Assembly (NCBI RefSeq): GCF_006496635.1
Contig: NZ_CP022958.1
Location: 5,146,001-5,210,000, forward strand
Origin: Azoarcus sp. DD4
GTDB lineage: Bacteria > Pseudomonadota > Gammaproteobacteria > Burkholderiales > Rhodocyclaceae
DNA length: 64,000 bases
Reading direction: 5' to 3'
The translations under genes and the position numbers were made by a program. The notes under the pieces were generated by a model. That model was given only the letters and a program-made list of their open reading frames with translations. It was not told the DNA's origin and made no database searches. Positions 61,342 through 64,000 of the stretch are shown here, one piece after another (positions within the stretch are counted from its first letter, which is position 1; each line of letters starts with the position of its first letter).

Positions 61342-62367
61342 ATGCCGATCCGCAACAGCCTTCCGCTCCCGCTGCAGCAGTCCGCCCTGGCCTTACGCCG
61401 CCTGCTCGGCCGCGCGCCGGACCATCGCGGCACGGCCGATGCCGCGTCCGACTGCCTGCAGCTGCACCTCACCAAGGCGCTCGCCAGCGCCGACGGCAAG
61501 CTGACGCTGGACGTCTCCCTGCGCATCGCCAGGGGCGAAAGCGTGGCGCTGCTCGGCCCTTCCGGCAGTGGCAAGACCACCCTGCTGCGCATGCTCGCCG
61601 GCCTGGCTCCGGCCGACAGCGGCCATATCCAGGCCTTCGGCACCGTCTGGCTGGACAGCGCCCGCGGCATCGCGCTGCCGCCGCGCAAGCGCCGCGCCGG
61701 GCTGGTGTTCCAGGATTACGCGCTATTTCCCAACATGAGCGCGCGCGGCAATCTCCGCTTTGCGCTGCCGCGCGGCAGGCCACCCGCCCGCGCCGACGAC
61801 CTGCTCGATCTCGTCGGCCTCGCCGGCCTCGCCGACCGCCACCCCGCACAACTGTCGGGCGGACAGCAGCAACGCCTGGCGCTTGCCCGTGCGCTCGCTG
61901 CCGAACCGGAACTGCTGTTGCTCGACGAACCGCTGTCGGCGCTGGACACCCGCTTGCGGCGGGAACTGCAGGACGCCCTGCTGGCGCTGCGCGCCCGCCA
62001 CGGCACCACCACCCTGCTCGTCACCCACGACCCGGCCGAGGCGCAGAAGCTCGCCGACCGCGCCGTCGTGCTGGAAGGCGGCCGCATCGTTGCTGACACA
62101 CTGCCGGCCGGCCTGTCCGGCAGCAGCGGCGAGTCCGCCGCCACCGGCGATGGGCGCGGCCCCGCCCTCAGCGCGCGCGTGCTCGCCCGCGTCACTGGCA
62201 CCGACGGCGAGGCGCGCTACCGGGTGGACTGCGGCGGGCAGCCCTTACTGGTGCGCACCGAAGGCGGTCGGCCGCTGACCCCGGGCGAGACCGTACGACT
62301 GCGGCCAGGCGAATGGATCGCAACGCCCGCGGACGCAGACCCCACGCTCATTCGGCAGGCAGGCTGA
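61342..62367 (+). CDS. Orphan ABC-transporter ATPase (ModC/TupC-like)
   Basis: A 341-residue ABC ATPase with Walker A LLGPSGSGKTTLLR, signature LSGGQQQRLALARALA and Walker B LLLLDEPLSALD, and a C-terminal OB-like domain as in MOI-type importers (Mo, Fe, sulfate). About 45 N-terminal residues precede the domain, which is unusual. No permease is adjacent; it lies 78 bp behind the molbindin gene in the same direction, suggesting Mo/W transport. Overlaps the convergent binding-protein gene by 20 bp. Confidence 0.8.
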   Translation: MPIRNSLPLPLQQSALALRRLLGRAPDHRGTADAASDCLQLHLTKALASADGKLTLDVSLRIARGESVALLGPSGSGKTTLLRMLAGLAPADSGHIQAFGTVWLDSARGIALPPRKRRAGLVFQDYALFPNMSARGNLRFALPRGRPPARADDLLDLVGLAGLADRHPAQLSGGQQQRLALARALAAEPELLLLDEPLSALDTRLRRELQDALLALRARHGTTTLLVTHDPAEAQKLADRAVVLEGGRIVADTLPAGLSGSSGESAATGDGRGPALSARVLARVTGTDGEARYRVDCGGQPLLVRTEGGRPLTPGETVRLRPGEWIATPADADPTLIRQAG

Positions 62368-63208
62368 GCGCAGCCGGCGCACCGGCAAGACCGTAGATCC
62401 ACGGCCCGCCGGCCTGCGCATCGGCCGCCGCCAGCGCGGCCTGGCCGGCAGGCGACACCAGGAAATCCGCCAGCCTGCGGGCGCGCTTGCGCGCCGCGGC
62501 CGAAGCCGGGTGCGCCGACCCCGGCTCCAGCGCCACGTAGGCCCGACGCATGCGCGGATCGCCACGCAGCAGGATCTCCATGCCCTCGCCCCGCATCTTG
62601 CCGAAGGCCACCGGGATCGCACCGACCACCACGTAGGCCCGCTGCCGCCCCGCCAGTTCGACCACCTGCTGCGGCCGCAGGCTGTCGTCCAGCCGAACCC
62701 ACATCGCATCGGCACGGATGCCGGCCTCCTTCCACAGGCGCTGCACGATCTCGTGACTGCCCGGATCGCGCGAGGCGACGAAAGGCACCCGCGCCGCGGC
62801 AATGCGGCGGAAGGCGGCGACCGCATCCGGCGCCTCGCGCACGCCGGCCGGATCCTCCGCCGGCCCGACGACGGCATGCTCGTTATAGCCCCACACCCGC
62901 ATCGCACCGCCGATGCCGGCCGCCTGCAGCGCGAAGGTCTGGCTGCCGCCGTGCACCAGCAGCAGTTCGGCGTCGCCGCGCTCGAAAGCGGGGATGATGC
63001 CTTCCTTGTTGGCAGCGCCGACCAGCTCGATCTTCAGGCCGGTGCCGGCCTCCAGCCGGGGCTGCAGGGCGTCCCACACCCCGCTCATGTGGATGCCGCC
63101 GACCACGACCACCTTCACCGCCCCGGCCGCCTGCGCTGCTGCGGCCGCGCACAGCAGCACCAGCGCGGGCAGCAGCCGGGCCAGACACCTCGTCATCACC
63201 TTGTCCAT
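62348..63208 (-). CDS. TupA-like exported binding protein paired with a TonB receptor
   Basis: A 286-residue exported protein with a signal peptide to about residue 27. Its core parallels TupA of this window: ELLLVHGGSQTFALQ (TupA: DVLFVHDVAAEEKFV), VVGPAEDPAGV (TupA: LVGPASDPAGV) and FVASRDPGSHEIVQRLWKEAGI (TupA: FISRGDKSGTHAAELRYWKAAGL). The N-terminal oxyanion loop of TupA (STTST) is not kept (VVVVGGIHMSGVW), so ligand form may differ. It starts 12 bp after the TonB receptor gene, an operon. An oxyanion-chelate ligand is inferred. Confidence 0.75.
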   Translation of the reverse strand: MDKVMTRCLARLLPALVLLCAAAAAQAAGAVKVVVVGGIHMSGVWDALQPRLEAGTGLKIELVGAANKEGIIPAFERGDAELLLVHGGSQTFALQAAGIGGAMRVWGYNEHAVVGPAEDPAGVREAPDAVAAFRRIAAARVPFVASRDPGSHEIVQRLWKEAGIRADAMWVRLDDSLRPQQVVELAGRQRAYVVVGAIPVAFGKMRGEGMEILLRGDPRMRRAYVALEPGSAHPASAAARKRARRLADFLVSPAGQAALAAADAQAGGPWIYGLAGAPAALSLPAE

Positions 63209-63219
63209 GAGCTGCGGCC

Positions 63220-64000
63220 TCAGAAGTCGACGCTCAGCTTGCCCATCAGCGTGCGCGGCGCGCCGGGGTAGAAGCTGCTGCCGTCCGAGGTTTCGTTGGC
63301 GTTGTTGTAGCCGATGTAGCGCACGTCGAAGAGATTGACCACCGCCAGCGTCGCCTTCAGCGCCCCCCACGGCGTGGTGTCGCGCCAGGACAGGTCGACG
63401 TTGGTCACGGTGTAGGCCGACATGGTCTGGGTGTGCTCGACGTTGGCATAGCGCGTACCCATGTGATGCACCACCGGCGACAGGGTGAACTTGCCCCAGC
63501 TCCAGGCCGCACCGAGGCTGGCTGTCAGCGTCGGCACATCGGGTAGCTGCTTGCCCTGGGTGTTGCGGTAGGTGGTCGCCGCGGTGCGCAGGTCTTCGGT
63601 GAACTCGGAGCGCAGCCAGCTCAGGCTGCCGAAGAGATTGAAGCCGCGCTGCACTTCCCAACCCCCCGCCAGCAGCAGGCCGTACTGCCGCGCCTTGCCG
63701 ACGTTCTGGATGTAAGACGCCTTCAGCAGCGGGTCGTAGATGGCCACGCCCTTGTTGTCATAGCGGGTGTAGTAGAGCACCGGCTCGACGTAGCCGCGCC
63801 CGAAGCGCACCCGTGCGCCGAGGTCGACGGTGTCGGCGATCTCCAGTTCGTTGTTGTCCCACACCTGCTGCTTGGACAGCCCGGCGACCGGCGCCGACTG
63901 GAAGGCATCGAAAGCGGGCGTGCCGAGATTGCTGCCGATCGAGGCCTTAATATCCACATGGGGCGACAGCGCGTAGCGCAGGCCGAGATAGGGCGCCCAT
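63220..64000 (-). CDS. TonB-dependent outer-membrane receptor (3' part)
   Basis: The frame is open from the window edge (reading WAPYLGLRYALSPHVDIKAS) to the stop at 63220, giving the last 259 or so residues of an outer-membrane barrel. Alternating beta-strands (LLLAGGWEVQRGFNLFGSLSWLRSEF, LKATLAVVNLFDVRYIGY) and the C-terminal MGKLSVDF with terminal Phe are typical. Followed at 12 bp by the TupA-like binding protein. The N-terminal plug and TonB box are outside the window. Confidence 0.82.
   Translation of the reverse strand, partial: WAPYLGLRYALSPHVDIKASIGSNLGTPAFDAFQSAPVAGLSKQQVWDNNELEIADTVDLGARVRFGRGYVEPVLYYTRYDNKGVAIYDPLLKASYIQNVGKARQYGLLLAGGWEVQRGFNLFGSLSWLRSEFTEDLRTAATTYRNTQGKQLPDVPTLTASLGAAWSWGKFTLSPVVHHMGTRYANVEHTQTMSAYTVTNVDLSWRDTTPWGALKATLAVVNLFDVRYIGYNNANETSDGSSFYPGAPRTLMGKLSVDF

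Overview
The window is GC-rich, densely coded DNA from a proteobacterium. Gene content and order point to the Betaproteobacteria, most likely Rhodocyclales (Thauera, Azoarcus or Aromatoleum type). This is inferred from the uptake-hydrogenase gene order, a phasin, CzcI and the protein sequences; no 16S or tRNA gene is present to confirm it.

Layout. (1) 1-7335: a CzcICBA-type heavy-metal efflux operon (HME-RND pump) with an extra membrane-anchored periplasmic protein between czcC and czcB, followed by two small exported proteins. (2) 7447-12594: accessory genes, namely an ankyrin-repeat protein, a LysR regulator, an exported putative zinc metallopeptidase, two small unknown proteins and a nitronate monooxygenase. 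(3) 12716-38209: a complete membrane-bound uptake [NiFe]-hydrogenase system. It holds hupSLC, hupDFGHIJK, hypABFCDE, the NtrC-type activator hoxA, the H2-sensing regulatory hydrogenase hupUV and its kinase hupT. Sigma-54 type -24/-12 sequences lie before hupS and before hupD. The small subunit has the six-cysteine proximal-cluster pattern of O2-tolerant enzymes.

The hydrogenase locus has three unusual insertions. A higA-like, glutathione-peroxidase-like and AAA+ ATPase block separates hupC from hupD. A 147-bp tandem-repeat array sits between hupU and hupV; it keeps an open frame whose start overlaps the hupU stop and whose stop overlaps the hupV start. A GGDEF diguanylate cyclase lies between hupV and hupT.

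(4) 38191-49632: housekeeping and metabolic genes: flavin reductase, MutY, a LON-domain protein, UbiX, a phasin with a clear sigma-70 promoter, a GlxA-type AraC regulator, a homocysteine S-methyltransferase-like enzyme, an incomplete Liv-type ABC transporter, a second nitronate monooxygenase, MscL and a metallo-beta-lactamase-fold hydrolase.

(5) 49710-64000: a molybdate/tungstate region. It has tupA with a divergent ModE-like/PBP regulator, an operon of TonB receptor, binding protein and di-haem-type oxidoreductase, modEABC, a di-Mop molbindin, an orphan ABC ATPase, and a second TonB receptor paired with a TupA-like binding protein. The first TonB receptor gene and modE share a GTTTATATAA box upstream. 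This suggests that outer-membrane TonB-dependent uptake is part of the Mo/W regulon, which is the least conventional hypothesis here.
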